A model generated the notes under the pieces. The model saw only the letters and a list, made by a program, of their open reading frames with translations, was not told where the DNA came from and made no database searches. A DNA stretch of 64,000 nt from Motiliproteus sp. MSK22-1 (GTDB lineage Bacteria; Pseudomonadota; Gammaproteobacteria; Pseudomonadales; Balneatricaceae), in NCBI RefSeq assembly GCF_001968815.1, contig NZ_MIEQ01000021.1, forward strand, positions 1 through 64,000. Reading direction: 5' to 3'. Below are positions 46,335-54,959 of this stretch, one piece after another. Each line of letters begins with the position of its first letter. Positions within the stretch are counted from its first letter, which is position 1. The position numbers and the translations under genes are program-made.

Positions 46335-46376
46335 AGCGCTGCCTTGTAGATAGAGTACCGTCCCGTCCCTTGGATA

Positions 46377-46404
46377 GAGTCCATCAATAGCTATTGATGG
46401 ACTC
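46377..46404. repeat. 28-bp perfect palindrome
   Basis: gagtccatcaatag and its exact reverse complement ctattgatggactc adjoin with no spacer, 43 bases after the MFS stop. It may be the transcription end of that gene (a 12-bp hairpin with AGCT loop) although no T tract follows, or a protein-binding site. Confidence 0.7.
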
Positions 46405-46448
46405 GGTAATATCCAGCCTAAGGGCTGCTGAAGTATACGCTTGGTGCC

Positions 46449-46667
46449 TTAGCTGAAGGAATGGTTGAATTGTTCCAATGCAGCGGGCTCAAGGGAGCGT
46501 CTGGTCAGCCAGGCCTGCACTTCTGTTTTGTAGAGTGGCCTGGTTATCGGTTTCCATACCTGGCGATTTTTCCATGTTTCAGCAGGAAACAGTTCCTGGC
46601 AAATCCAGGTTTCACCATTGTAACTTTGGCGTTTTATTATTCTTAAATTTTTATTAATTTCTATCAT
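46449..46667 (-). CDS. Possible small hypothetical protein
   Basis: 72 residues, ATG start with a weak gag upstream. Composition looks protein-like: several Trp, Tyr and charged residues (YNGETWICQELFPAETWKN, TRPLYKTEVQAWLTRRS). No family, signal peptide or membrane helix recognised. It is convergent with the MFS gene. Confidence 0.42.
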   Translation of the reverse strand: MIEINKNLRIIKRQSYNGETWICQELFPAETWKNRQVWKPITRPLYKTEVQAWLTRRSLEPAALEQFNHSFS

Positions 46668-46969
46668 ATATACTCATTCTTAGATCCATCTGGATCAACA
46701 CAGGCTTTAAAAGCGTGAGCTTTGTCCTTAGGTCATTTAATAGAAGCTAAAAATACTTCTAAATTAAATTTAACAGGTGTATCGGTGACACGCTTTTTTT
46801 CAATATTTTAAGTAAACGATACCTGCCGCATTGCTTTATGACAGGCATAGAAACAAGCGAGAGATAAGGTATGTATGTATCAGAAAGGCAGATGGGTTGA
46901 GCAGAATTTTATTCGAAGAGAACGATCTACAAGAACACAGGATGCGTAAAAAATACAAAGCAGGCAGCA

Positions 46970-47014
46970 CCATACGCGAATATTGGGCTGGTTACCAGAA
47001 ATATTTGCGTATGG
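46970..47014. repeat. Long imperfect hairpin near the RidA gene end
   Basis: ccatacgcgaatatt and aatatttgcgtatgg pair over 15 positions (one G-T), and inside the 15-base loop ctgg-tta-ccag pairs again. A 45-base structure 56 bases past the RidA stop on the minus strand. A strong candidate RNA hairpin or mobile-repeat end. No T run follows on either side. Confidence 0.65.
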
Positions 47015-47069
47015 CTACAATTCCAGCTGCTTAGGGCCAGAACATGTGGATAAAGGGTCTCTGATAGAG

Positions 47070-47447
47070 TTATTGAGGAACGGCAGCGTATGCCACAATT
47101 TCGCAGAGCATTTCTTCACGGGCCAGACCGGCGACAATCATTGCTGCACGATTGGGGTAAGGAGCTTCGAAATATTCCCCATAGATTTTATTAAATACTG
47201 GCAACTGATCTCTGTCGGTAACGTAGATCAATACCTGGGTCACGTCCGCCATGGTCAGTTCAGCGGCTTCAATGGTGTGCTTGAAGTTTTCCATGGTTTG
47301 ACGAGCTTGAGCTTCAATGCCCCCTTCCACGACTTTCCCTTCGACATCAATCGGAATCTGGGCAGTAGATAGTTGGCCATTAGCAATGACAGCCCACTCT
47401 AAAGGAGCTTTGGAAGCGAAAAGATCGGTTTTTACGGCTGTTTTCAT
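47070..47447 (-). CDS. RidA family protein
   Basis: 125 residues, YjgF/RidA fold: STAQIPID, TMENFKHTIEAAELTMADVTQVLIYVTDRDQLPVFNKIYGEYF, and YPNRAAMIVAGL, where Arg replaces the usual PARS position. It is separated from the BCCT gene by a terminator, so probably has its own promoter, but is on the same strand as the catabolic genes. Likely clears an imine intermediate. Differs from the RidA at 31956 mainly in its N-terminus. Confidence 0.9.
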   Translation of the reverse strand: MKTAVKTDLFASKAPLEWAVIANGQLSTAQIPIDVEGKVVEGGIEAQARQTMENFKHTIEAAELTMADVTQVLIYVTDRDQLPVFNKIYGEYFEAPYPNRAAMIVAGLAREEMLCEIVAYAAVPQ

Positions 47448-47540
47448 TTGAGTAGTCGACGTTGATTAATTGATTAATGAAAAGGTTTTATTCGCTATAA
47501 ATGAGTCACAGTTCTTTACCGAAACCGTTGTCATTTCCGG

Positions 47541-47570
47541 AATAAAAAATGGAGCGGCGGGCACCGCTCC
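47541..47570 (-). terminator. Terminator of the BCCT operon
   Basis: On the minus strand: ggagcgg, 6-base loop, ccgctcc, then attttttatt. A strong hairpin 25 bases past the BCCT stop. It separates the transport/catabolic operon from the downstream RidA gene. Confidence 0.85.
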
Positions 47571-47594
47571 CAAGACTAGTTGATCCTCAAGCAG

Positions 47595-49181
47595 TTATAG
47601 CCCCTGTTCGTCAGCCATCTTTCTGGCAATCTGCGGCGCAGTCCACAAAGAGGGAAGTAAGACCAGAGAAACCGGTACAGCGGTTATAACGATAAAGGAT
47701 TGCAGAGCGGAGATACCACCGGAGCCGATAGAGATGAGCAGAGCAGCAATAACTCCCATCATAATTCCCCAGAATACCCGCACAGGTGCCTGCGGATGAT
47801 CTGTACCGGTCATTACCATTGAGACAGCGTAAGTCATGGAATCACCGGTGGTGGCCACAAAAATAGTGGTCAAAATCAAGAACAACACCGAGATAAAGAA
47901 TCCCATCGGGAGCTGTTCAGTGATTGCCAATAAGGCTGCTGGCAGGTTAAAACCAGTGAAAGGCTCGGAGATCACACCTGGGTTGGCCAGTTCAAAGGCA
48001 AGCCCACTACCACCTACAATGGTGAACCAGAAACAGGTAATGATTGGAGCAACAACAGAAATCAGCAGAACCATCTCGCGAATGGTACGACCACGAGATA
48101 TACGGGCCACAAACATCGCCATCAATGGACCATAGCCCAGGAACCATCCCCAGAAAAATACCGTCCACCAGTCCAGCCAGCCAGGGCTGGCACGGAACGT
48201 TGCCATTGGAACAAATTGATCCAGATAGATCCCGAAGCTGTGCAGATAGCTGTCGATAATGAATGCAGTTGGGCCAAACACCAGAATGAAGGCCATCAGA
48301 GCTACAGCCAAAATCACATTAAGTCGGCTAAGGACTTGAATACCCTTAGTTACACCGCTAACCGCTGACAGTGTATAGATTCCGATCAGGCCTAATAATA
48401 TAGCCACCTGGGTCCCGTATACATTGGGAATGCCGAACAGCTTCTCTAATCCAAAGCTAACCTGCAGGCCAAGAAAGCCTATGGGGCCTACGGTTCCTGC
48501 CACGACTGCCAGTACGCAGCTTGCATCGACAATTGCTCCCAGAGGACCGGTCATGACTTTATCTCCGAATACTGGATAAAGCAGTGTCCGTGGCTTCAGT
48601 GGCAAACCTTTTTCATAGTGCAGGTACATGAAAACAATACCTGTAAGGCTGCCAAGAATAGCCCAGGCCAGGAACCCCCAATGCATAAAGCTTTGTGCCA
48701 ATGCATTATAAGCAGCCTGAGTCGTGCCTGTCTCTGCGCCTGCATTGCCTGCAAATAACGGTGGTGGAGAGGTGAAATGGGCCATGGGCTCTGCAGCAGC
48801 CCAGAATACACCACCCCCTGCCAGCAGGGTGCACATAATGATGGATATCCACTTGAAGGTGCTTATTTCCGGTACTTTGATACCTCCCAGTACAACCGAG
48901 CCGGTGCGGGTAACTGCCAGAAACAGACCGATAATAAAGGTTAATAACAACAGCACCTGCCAATATGCACCAAAGTATTTGGTGGAAGTCGAAAAACCGA
49001 TACCCACCCAGCTTGATACTATTTCGATGTCATAAAGGGCTAAGGCGACGAAGAGTGCCAACACTCCGCCACTGATCAGGAATACTGGCATATCGACGCC
49101 TGCCAGCCATTTTTTTGTGGATAAGCCTTGCGACATATCAGCCTCTTGGGCAGCCAGGGAGGCCTGGGATGTATTACTCAT
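47595..49181 (-). CDS. BCCT-family betaine/carnitine/choline transporter
   Basis: 528 residues, about 12 membrane helices with soluble N- and C-terminal tails. BCCT features: GGGVFWAAAEPMAHF, the aromatic-box segment FMHWGFLAWAILG (Trp and Gly), and FFWGWFLGYGPLMAMFVARISRGRTIREM, the family signature. It imports a quaternary ammonium compound, by sodium or proton symport or exchange. It is the last gene of the ALDH-M19-BCCT operon; the substrate is presumably what those enzymes handle. Confidence 0.94.
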   Translation of the reverse strand: MSNTSQASLAAQEADMSQGLSTKKWLAGVDMPVFLISGGVLALFVALALYDIEIVSSWVGIGFSTSTKYFGAYWQVLLLLTFIIGLFLAVTRTGSVVLGGIKVPEISTFKWISIIMCTLLAGGGVFWAAAEPMAHFTSPPPLFAGNAGAETGTTQAAYNALAQSFMHWGFLAWAILGSLTGIVFMYLHYEKGLPLKPRTLLYPVFGDKVMTGPLGAIVDASCVLAVVAGTVGPIGFLGLQVSFGLEKLFGIPNVYGTQVAILLGLIGIYTLSAVSGVTKGIQVLSRLNVILAVALMAFILVFGPTAFIIDSYLHSFGIYLDQFVPMATFRASPGWLDWWTVFFWGWFLGYGPLMAMFVARISRGRTIREMVLLISVVAPIITCFWFTIVGGSGLAFELANPGVISEPFTGFNLPAALLAITEQLPMGFFISVLFLILTTIFVATTGDSMTYAVSMVMTGTDHPQAPVRVFWGIMMGVIAALLISIGSGGISALQSFIVITAVPVSLVLLPSLWTAPQIARKMADEQGL

Positions 49182-49268
49182 TTTAGTCTCCTGATGGATC
49201 TTTATACTTATTGGTTTATCAGGGCCCCAACGACAGCAGACGTCAGGGCTGAGTGAACTGAAAAAGCG

Positions 49269-50291
49269 TCAGTTCATGGTCGTTTGAGGCTTGAGCCCCT
49301 GCTGAAGAAAGTTCAGCCAGTTACGGCCCATGATTTTTGCGACATCCTCATCGCTGAACCCGCGTGATTGCAGCCCTGCGGTGATGTTTGGGAAATCCCG
49401 GCTGTCGCGGAACCAGCTCAGGGGACGAGGCCAGTCGGCATTGGATTTAGAGCCTTCGCCGTAATCCATTTGCTTCGACCAACGCCCATTGCGCATCCAT
49501 TCAAGAATTGACAAGGGTTGCTCCTGACAGAGATCGGTACCGATACCGATATGATCGATGCCCATCAGGTCAGCAGTACTTGCGACCATGTCGCAAAAGT
49601 CTTCCAGACTGCAATCGGAACCGTTCTTTAGATGGAACGGATACAGGCTAAAGCCCAGCAATCCACCAGATTCACCCAGTGCTTTCAGCACCCTGTCGGA
49701 TTTGTTGCGCTTAGCTTCATGAAAACTGGAAGGATTGGCATGGGATATCACTATTGGACGCTCTGAAATTTCGATAGCATCCAGAGTGCTGCGCTCACCA
49801 CTGTGACTCATGTCGACAATCATGCCGACTCGATTCATCTCCTGAATAGCCTGTCTGCCGAAACGGGTAACACCGCTGTCTTCAGCTTCGTAACAACCAC
49901 AGGCCAACAAGCTTTGATTGTTGTAAGTCAGTTGCATGATCATCAGATTGAGCTCACGCATCACTTCAATCATGCCGATATCATCTTCGATTGGAGAACA
50001 GTTCTGGGCTCCGAACATGATACCGACCTTACCTAGCTGCTTGGCGCGGAGGATATCCCCCGCGCACTTTACCGGCATGATCAGATCGCCATGTTGCTCA
50101 AAGTGGCGGTTCCATTCGGCAATTCTCAGCAGGGTTTCGCGAATTTGCTCATGGTAAACAATGGTCGCGTGGACCATTGTTACACCGCCTTCGCGCAGTT
50201 GTTCGAAGATCTCCGGACCCCAGTTGGAGTACTGAAGTCCATCCACGACGATCAGCTCTTTATGAAACTGCTTTAAGGTTTGATTACTCAT
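49269..50291 (-). CDS. M19-like (membrane dipeptidase family) protein, atypical metal site
   Basis: 340 residues of the peptidase M19 TIM-barrel fold. His163 (DMSHSG), His184 (VISHAN) and Asp253 (GIGTD) correspond to renal-dipeptidase His198, His219 and Asp288. The usual N-terminal HxD zinc motif after DG is replaced by Leu19-Gln-Tyr21, and the bridging Glu is replaced in MFGAQNCSP. There is no signal peptide. Only one metal site can therefore be complete. Paralogous to the protein at 61068 and like P. aeruginosa PA5396 (GbdR-regulated). It is 15 bases after the ALDH gene. Substrate unknown. Confidence 0.85.
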   Translation of the reverse strand: MSNQTLKQFHKELIVVDGLQYSNWGPEIFEQLREGGVTMVHATIVYHEQIRETLLRIAEWNRHFEQHGDLIMPVKCAGDILRAKQLGKVGIMFGAQNCSPIEDDIGMIEVMRELNLMIMQLTYNNQSLLACGCYEAEDSGVTRFGRQAIQEMNRVGMIVDMSHSGERSTLDAIEISERPIVISHANPSSFHEAKRNKSDRVLKALGESGGLLGFSLYPFHLKNGSDCSLEDFCDMVASTADLMGIDHIGIGTDLCQEQPLSILEWMRNGRWSKQMDYGEGSKSNADWPRPLSWFRDSRDFPNITAGLQSRGFSDEDVAKIMGRNWLNFLQQGLKPQTTMN

Positions 50292-50306
50292 CGTACCAAC
50301 CCTCCG

Positions 50307-51752
50307 TTAGGCACGGATATAAGTGGTTTTGACGATGGTATAGAACTCTTTTGCGTAGCTGCCCTGCTCACGGGGACCAAAGCTGGAGTCCTTACGGCCA
50401 CCGAAAGGTACGTGGTAATCGGTGCCGGCGGTGGGGAGGTTAACCATTACGCAGCCTGTTTGAGCGCGGCGTTTAAAATCAGTTGCATACTTCAGCGATT
50501 CTGTACAGATGCCGCCGGTAAGGCCAAAGTTGGTGTCGTTGAGGGTGCTCAACGCTTCTTCGTAATCCTTGACCTTGATAACGCAGGCGATCGGTGCAAA
50601 TGCTTCTTCACGGTTAATGGTCATGTCATTGGTTGTTTCGGTAAACAGCGCTGGTTGCATGTAGTAACCGTCGGTCTCTTCATTCAGGACTTCACCGCCG
50701 TAAACTAACTTTCCACCTTCCTTCTTGGCCAGTTCCAGATATTGCAGGTTCTGCTCCATCTGACGGGCATCGGCAACGGCACCAATATGAACACCTTCTT
50801 TTAAGGGATGACCGACTACGAGTTTCTTCATGCGCTCAATGACTGCCTCAACAAAGCGGTCATGAATACCTTCGGTGACAATCAAGCGGGAAGAGGCAGT
50901 ACACTTCTGCCCTGTACCGCCGTAAGCACCGCCTACCGCGCATTCTACGGCGTTATCCAGGTCTGCATCATCCAACACCACGAGCGCATTTTTGCTGCCC
51001 ATTTCCAGTTGGCACTTAACCAGATTCATGGCGGTAGCTGCAGCTACCTTACGGCCGGTATCGAGAGAACCGGTAAAGGTCAGAGCATTAATCTGCTTGG
51101 AGTTGATAAGGATATCGCCCACTTCTGATCCTGGTCCCATAACCAGGTTAAAAGTACCGGCGGGCAGATTCTGGCGGGAAATGATTTCAGTCAGTGCCCA
51201 GGCACTGGCAGGCACCTGATTGGCGGGTTTCCAGACCACTGCATTACCAAATGCCAGGGCTGGAGCAATTTTCCAGGCACCGGTAGCTGTCGGGAAATTC
51301 CAGGGAGTAATAATGCCTACAACACCGACTGGCTCGCGACGGGTTTCGATTTCGACACCGGGTCTGACAGAATCAGCCGTTTCACCCATCTGGCGCAGAA
51401 CTTCGGCTGCATAGTAATGAAAGAACTGACCGGATCGATAGGTCTCGCCTACACCTTCGGCAAGGGTTTTACCTTCTTCCCGGGCCAGAATTTCACCGAG
51501 TTCGTCTTTACGGGTAATCAGTTCATCACCAATTGCCATCAAGACCGAATAACGTTGTTCCAGGCCACTTTTCGCCCACTCTGCCTGACCTTGGACGGCA
51601 GCTTGAATAGCTGCTTCAGCCTGAGATTTATCGGCCTGAGCATAGTGGCCAATCACATCACTGGTATCAGCAGGGCTAACGTTTGCTACATTTCCATTGT
51701 TACCGTCCACCCACTCGCCGTTGATGTAATTGTGAAATACTGAGTCGGACAT
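50307..51752 (-). CDS. NAD(P)-dependent aldehyde dehydrogenase
   Basis: 481 residues from MSDSVFHNY, chosen because aggag lies 6 bases upstream; the frame opens five codons earlier. Standard fold: ITPWNFP (residues 148-154), cofactor loop FTGSLDTGRK, catalytic Glu250 (LEMGSKN) and Cys284 (GQKCTASS). Similar to 2-oxoglutarate-semialdehyde and related dehydrogenases. First gene of an operon with the M19-like and BCCT genes, divergent from a LysR gene. It probably oxidises an aldehyde released from the imported amine; substrate unproven. Confidence 0.92.
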   Translation of the reverse strand: MSDSVFHNYINGEWVDGNNGNVANVSPADTSDVIGHYAQADKSQAEAAIQAAVQGQAEWAKSGLEQRYSVLMAIGDELITRKDELGEILAREEGKTLAEGVGETYRSGQFFHYYAAEVLRQMGETADSVRPGVEIETRREPVGVVGIITPWNFPTATGAWKIAPALAFGNAVVWKPANQVPASAWALTEIISRQNLPAGTFNLVMGPGSEVGDILINSKQINALTFTGSLDTGRKVAAATAMNLVKCQLEMGSKNALVVLDDADLDNAVECAVGGAYGGTGQKCTASSRLIVTEGIHDRFVEAVIERMKKLVVGHPLKEGVHIGAVADARQMEQNLQYLELAKKEGGKLVYGGEVLNEETDGYYMQPALFTETTNDMTINREEAFAPIACVIKVKDYEEALSTLNDTNFGLTGGICTESLKYATDFKRRAQTGCVMVNLPTAGTDYHVPFGGRKDSSFGPREQGSYAKEFYTIVKTTYIRA

Positions 51753-51855
51753 GTTGATCTCCTGCATGTTGGGCTGTTTTTACTGGGCCTGAGTGATCTT
51801 GATTGAGGGTATCAAGCCAATTGAAAGTCGTTGGAATGATCATAAATCTCGTGGT

Positions 51856-51872
51856 TTAATAATAAAAATTAA
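51856..51872. promoter_or_regulatory. Possible LysR-type operator
   Basis: TTAAT, 7 bases, ATTAA in the AT-rich divergent region between the ALDH operon and the LysR gene. Position is right for autoregulation, but the AT richness makes chance likely. Confidence 0.3.
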
Positions 51873-51960
51873 TAATAGATATCGTGTGATAAATTAAACT
51901 TATCTAATTGGTTTGTGATTTGTTACCGACCTGTACATTGAGAAGTAAGGAGCTATCGCA

Positions 51961-52860
51961 ATGCTGCCCGAATTGAAGATTGCCCAGTTGCGCCACTTTG
52001 TTTGGGTTGCTGAATTGAGAGGCTTCCACGCGGCTGCTGAAAAAGCCCACCGGACCCAGCCAGCAATTTCTCTATCAATCCGTGATCTGGAGAACAAGCT
52101 TGGAGAAGAGCTTTTCGAAAAACGCAGTACTCGTGCTGCCAAAACCGAACTCACTCCTTTTGGTCAGCACTTCATGCCAAAGGCCAAGGAACTGATCGCT
52201 CATCATGACCGTATTGCAAAAGATATGACCCTGTTGTCGGAGCACAAGACGGGGCATTTGCGTCTAGCTTCAGTGCCTTCCATTGCCAGTCGGGTTTTAC
52301 CGGATCTGCTGCTACGTTTTATTGCTGATGCGCCTGATTTACACATCAGCTTCTTTGATGACAACTCGGATGCAGTTTTAAAAATGGTGGAAAACCAGCA
52401 GGTGGATTTTGGCATTGCCAGCCTGTTTCATGAACAGGATCACAGTGACAAGAGCTTTACACCGATCTGGGAAGATCAAATAGGCGTTGTCTGTCCGAAT
52501 GATCATCCTCTGGCAGACAGACCATTTCTTCACTGGAAGGAGCTGCGATCATCCCGGCTGATTGCCAATGGTACTTCGCGATTGCTGGAAGATACCGAAG
52601 CCCGTCCTTTGTTAGGGCATTCTCAGTTCTACATCTCCAACATGATCTCATTGATTGCCATGCTGGAAGCGGGCTTTGGCGTAACGACCTTACCCTGGTA
52701 CGCAATGCCTAAAGAAAATACCAAACTTAAATTTATACCCCTGAAAACCCCAAGCGTGGTACGTCGAATTGGTATTGTGCAACTGAATAATAAGTCTCTG
52801 ACACCATCGGCACAGGCATTGGTGGATTTTATTCTGGCTGATAGTCAGCAGAGAAGTTAG
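51961..52860 (+). CDS. LysR-family transcriptional regulator
   Basis: 299 residues. Helix-turn-helix LRHFVWVAELRGFHAAAEKAHRTQPAISLSI and the effector domain from about residue 90 (GHLRLASVPSIASRVLPDLL). Divergent from the ALDH-M19-BCCT operon and therefore its likely regulator. Effector unknown, possibly the imported amine or its aldehyde. Confidence 0.92.
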   Translation: MLPELKIAQLRHFVWVAELRGFHAAAEKAHRTQPAISLSIRDLENKLGEELFEKRSTRAAKTELTPFGQHFMPKAKELIAHHDRIAKDMTLLSEHKTGHLRLASVPSIASRVLPDLLLRFIADAPDLHISFFDDNSDAVLKMVENQQVDFGIASLFHEQDHSDKSFTPIWEDQIGVVCPNDHPLADRPFLHWKELRSSRLIANGTSRLLEDTEARPLLGHSQFYISNMISLIAMLEAGFGVTTLPWYAMPKENTKLKFIPLKTPSVVRRIGIVQLNNKSLTPSAQALVDFILADSQQRS

Positions 52861-53171
52861 GCGCAGTGGAATAACGCTTTATCTGGACTGGTTCTGCTTA
52901 GGCATATCAGGTTTACCGCGTGTAGTGGAGCTGGAAAACAAGAACGTTGCTACAGAATTAAGCGCTGGTTAATAAAGGCTATTAACAGAAAAAATAATAC
53001 TTTTTGCTGATTTGATAAGTAAACCTTATCAAACGATATAACCTTTTCATTTGAGTGGAATAGGTTTTATCCCCCATGATTACCTCAATACTCAGCAACA
53101 TCTGTGCACCGACAAAAATAACTCCGATATTGATTGCGCAGATGTGGTCCAACTGAACGAGGATAACAACA
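52861..53171. other. Intergenic stretch, no gene seen
   Basis: About 310 bases between the LysR gene and the unknown two-gene unit. Contains only frames that are shadows. A gagg site lies just before 53172. No terminator with a T tract recognised. Confidence 0.4.
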
Positions 53172-54947
53172 ATGACAACGCCAGCAGCTATTAATGCCTC
53201 CCTCAGGGGCGACAATGCATTGCCGCTGCGACCAGCAAGCCAGGCGATGGATCTGGAACGACTGGGCGCCATGCATCAGAGCCGATTGAGTTTTATGCGT
53301 ACGTTGGTGCGCCGGATCATGCGGGAACGCTGGCAGATTACAGCTGTTCGTTTTGAGCTTGATGAGCAGGGCTATGGAACTGTGGTTTACCAGATAAAAA
53401 CGCCCCACGGCCTGTTCAGTTTCGTTCTGTTCTCCAATTATCTGGCCGCAGAAGACCGAAATGACCGAGTTATCGCGACTCAATGGGATTTGACTATGGC
53501 GCTGGTCGAGGGGGAGGTCAACGACCTCTATCTGGAAAAGCTGCGCCAGAATGTGCCTAAACAAGAAGCTGGTCGTGTAGATTCCCGTGTTTTTGTCTTG
53601 TCCCGCGCTAACCGCAGTGCTCGAAACTTTGATTATGTGGTCAATCAACTGGCCAAGGGTGAGCAACCGGATGTGGCCCAGATAGCCCAGGTTGGTTATT
53701 TATACCGAACCACTGCGGTTTATGGCAGTGGTAAGTTAGGGATGGCTGATTGGGAAAAAGTACATACTCGTTACCCTGATTTTGCCCGTCCGTTTGCGGC
53801 TGAGATGTTTGTCTGTCTGATGTTACGTAACTTCAGTCTGCTTCAGGCTGAGCATATTGCTAAACATAAGACTCCAGAGAGCTATCAACCGATGAAAGCG
53901 GAAATCAAGCGCTTTTTCGGGATTGGTAACTCCACCGGATTGGGGATGGCCCCTTATCTGATAAACCATCCGTTGTTGATAAATCAATGGGTTGAAATGC
54001 GTGAGCTGGCATTAGCCCGTGTTCGAGTACTGGGTAATATTAACCAACGGGTACGTCAGCAACTGAGAGAGCTGCTTGATCGCTGTTATCAGCACACTTC
54101 ACAGACCGTTACTGAGGACGAGTGGCAGACCGCAAATAACCAGCAGGTGCTACTTGATATTAAAGCCTTCTGTAATCAGCTTGATGAATCTTTTGAAAAC
54201 TGGGATTCGCTGATTAAATGGAGTGAGCAGCATTGCTCTTTGCAAGGACAAGAACTTTTGGTGTCAGTCATGCTGGAACTCTATCCGGAGCTGGTTGATG
54301 ATCTGGGAGATTACTACCACGCAGAAGAATTTCTTGATCTGGATCCGCTGATGCCAATCCAGCAACTGAAAAAAGTCGTTGAACAACGTTACGACTGGGC
54401 TCTTAACATCGATTTTGCGGCTGAAGGTGCCCGTGAGACTTTCTGGTATCGATCTGAAGAGAAGATGGAACCCCGCCTGGGTAACACCACTGAGGATGAG
54501 GGCAAGCAGAAGCAGATGGCTTTGGGGGTGGGTTACGCCGTTCGCAAATGTTATGACCAGCTCTGTGAGTATGCTGCTGAACATCCGTTGCATACCACGG
54601 CCCGATTTATGGTGGCTCGTCCGAAACTACGGGGAATTGTGCGCCGCATCCAAAGTATGGATCGTTGTGTTTATGGTGATATCCAGGCGAACTTGCTGGA
54701 TCGTGATGTGCTACCGATGCATTTACTGCGAGCTAAGTTAGCATTTTTCGGAGTGGGCAAGTTTGACCCACGTTCCCGTTTATGGGTACGCAATACGATG
54801 TTTCAGGGAGCCCCATTGCTGGAAGACATCGGTAAGACCTTCAATGATGACTGGTTTATGCCGCTTGCACCATCCTTGCAACAGTCCCGGCAACCATCCC
54901 AGCAAGATCTCAGCGAAACCTCATCTAACACGCCGTCGCAGCAGTAA
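53172..54947 (+). CDS. Conserved-looking protein of unknown function (591 aa)
   Basis: 591 residues, cytoplasmic, no signal peptide or membrane helix. I do not recognise a family. Helix-rich with an early Arg-rich stretch (MRTLVRRIMRERWQITAVRFELDEQGYG), a Trp/Asp/Glu-rich middle, a LGNTTEDEGKQKQMALGVGY segment and a Gln/Ser-rich tail. The CDS is well supported: gagg site, long frame, steady codon use. It is 12 bases before the next gene, so the two form an operon. It sits between amine-catabolism clusters; role unknown. Confidence 0.8.
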   Translation: MTTPAAINASLRGDNALPLRPASQAMDLERLGAMHQSRLSFMRTLVRRIMRERWQITAVRFELDEQGYGTVVYQIKTPHGLFSFVLFSNYLAAEDRNDRVIATQWDLTMALVEGEVNDLYLEKLRQNVPKQEAGRVDSRVFVLSRANRSARNFDYVVNQLAKGEQPDVAQIAQVGYLYRTTAVYGSGKLGMADWEKVHTRYPDFARPFAAEMFVCLMLRNFSLLQAEHIAKHKTPESYQPMKAEIKRFFGIGNSTGLGMAPYLINHPLLINQWVEMRELALARVRVLGNINQRVRQQLRELLDRCYQHTSQTVTEDEWQTANNQQVLLDIKAFCNQLDESFENWDSLIKWSEQHCSLQGQELLVSVMLELYPELVDDLGDYYHAEEFLDLDPLMPIQQLKKVVEQRYDWALNIDFAAEGARETFWYRSEEKMEPRLGNTTEDEGKQKQMALGVGYAVRKCYDQLCEYAAEHPLHTTARFMVARPKLRGIVRRIQSMDRCVYGDIQANLLDRDVLPMHLLRAKLAFFGVGKFDPRSRLWVRNTMFQGAPLLEDIGKTFNDDWFMPLAPSLQQSRQPSQQDLSETSSNTPSQQ

Positions 54948-54959
54948 GGGAGAAGAATC

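Noticed and set aside
46831-47034. 67-codon frame near the RidA gene
   Set aside because: Crosses the long inverted repeat and lacks a ribosome site.
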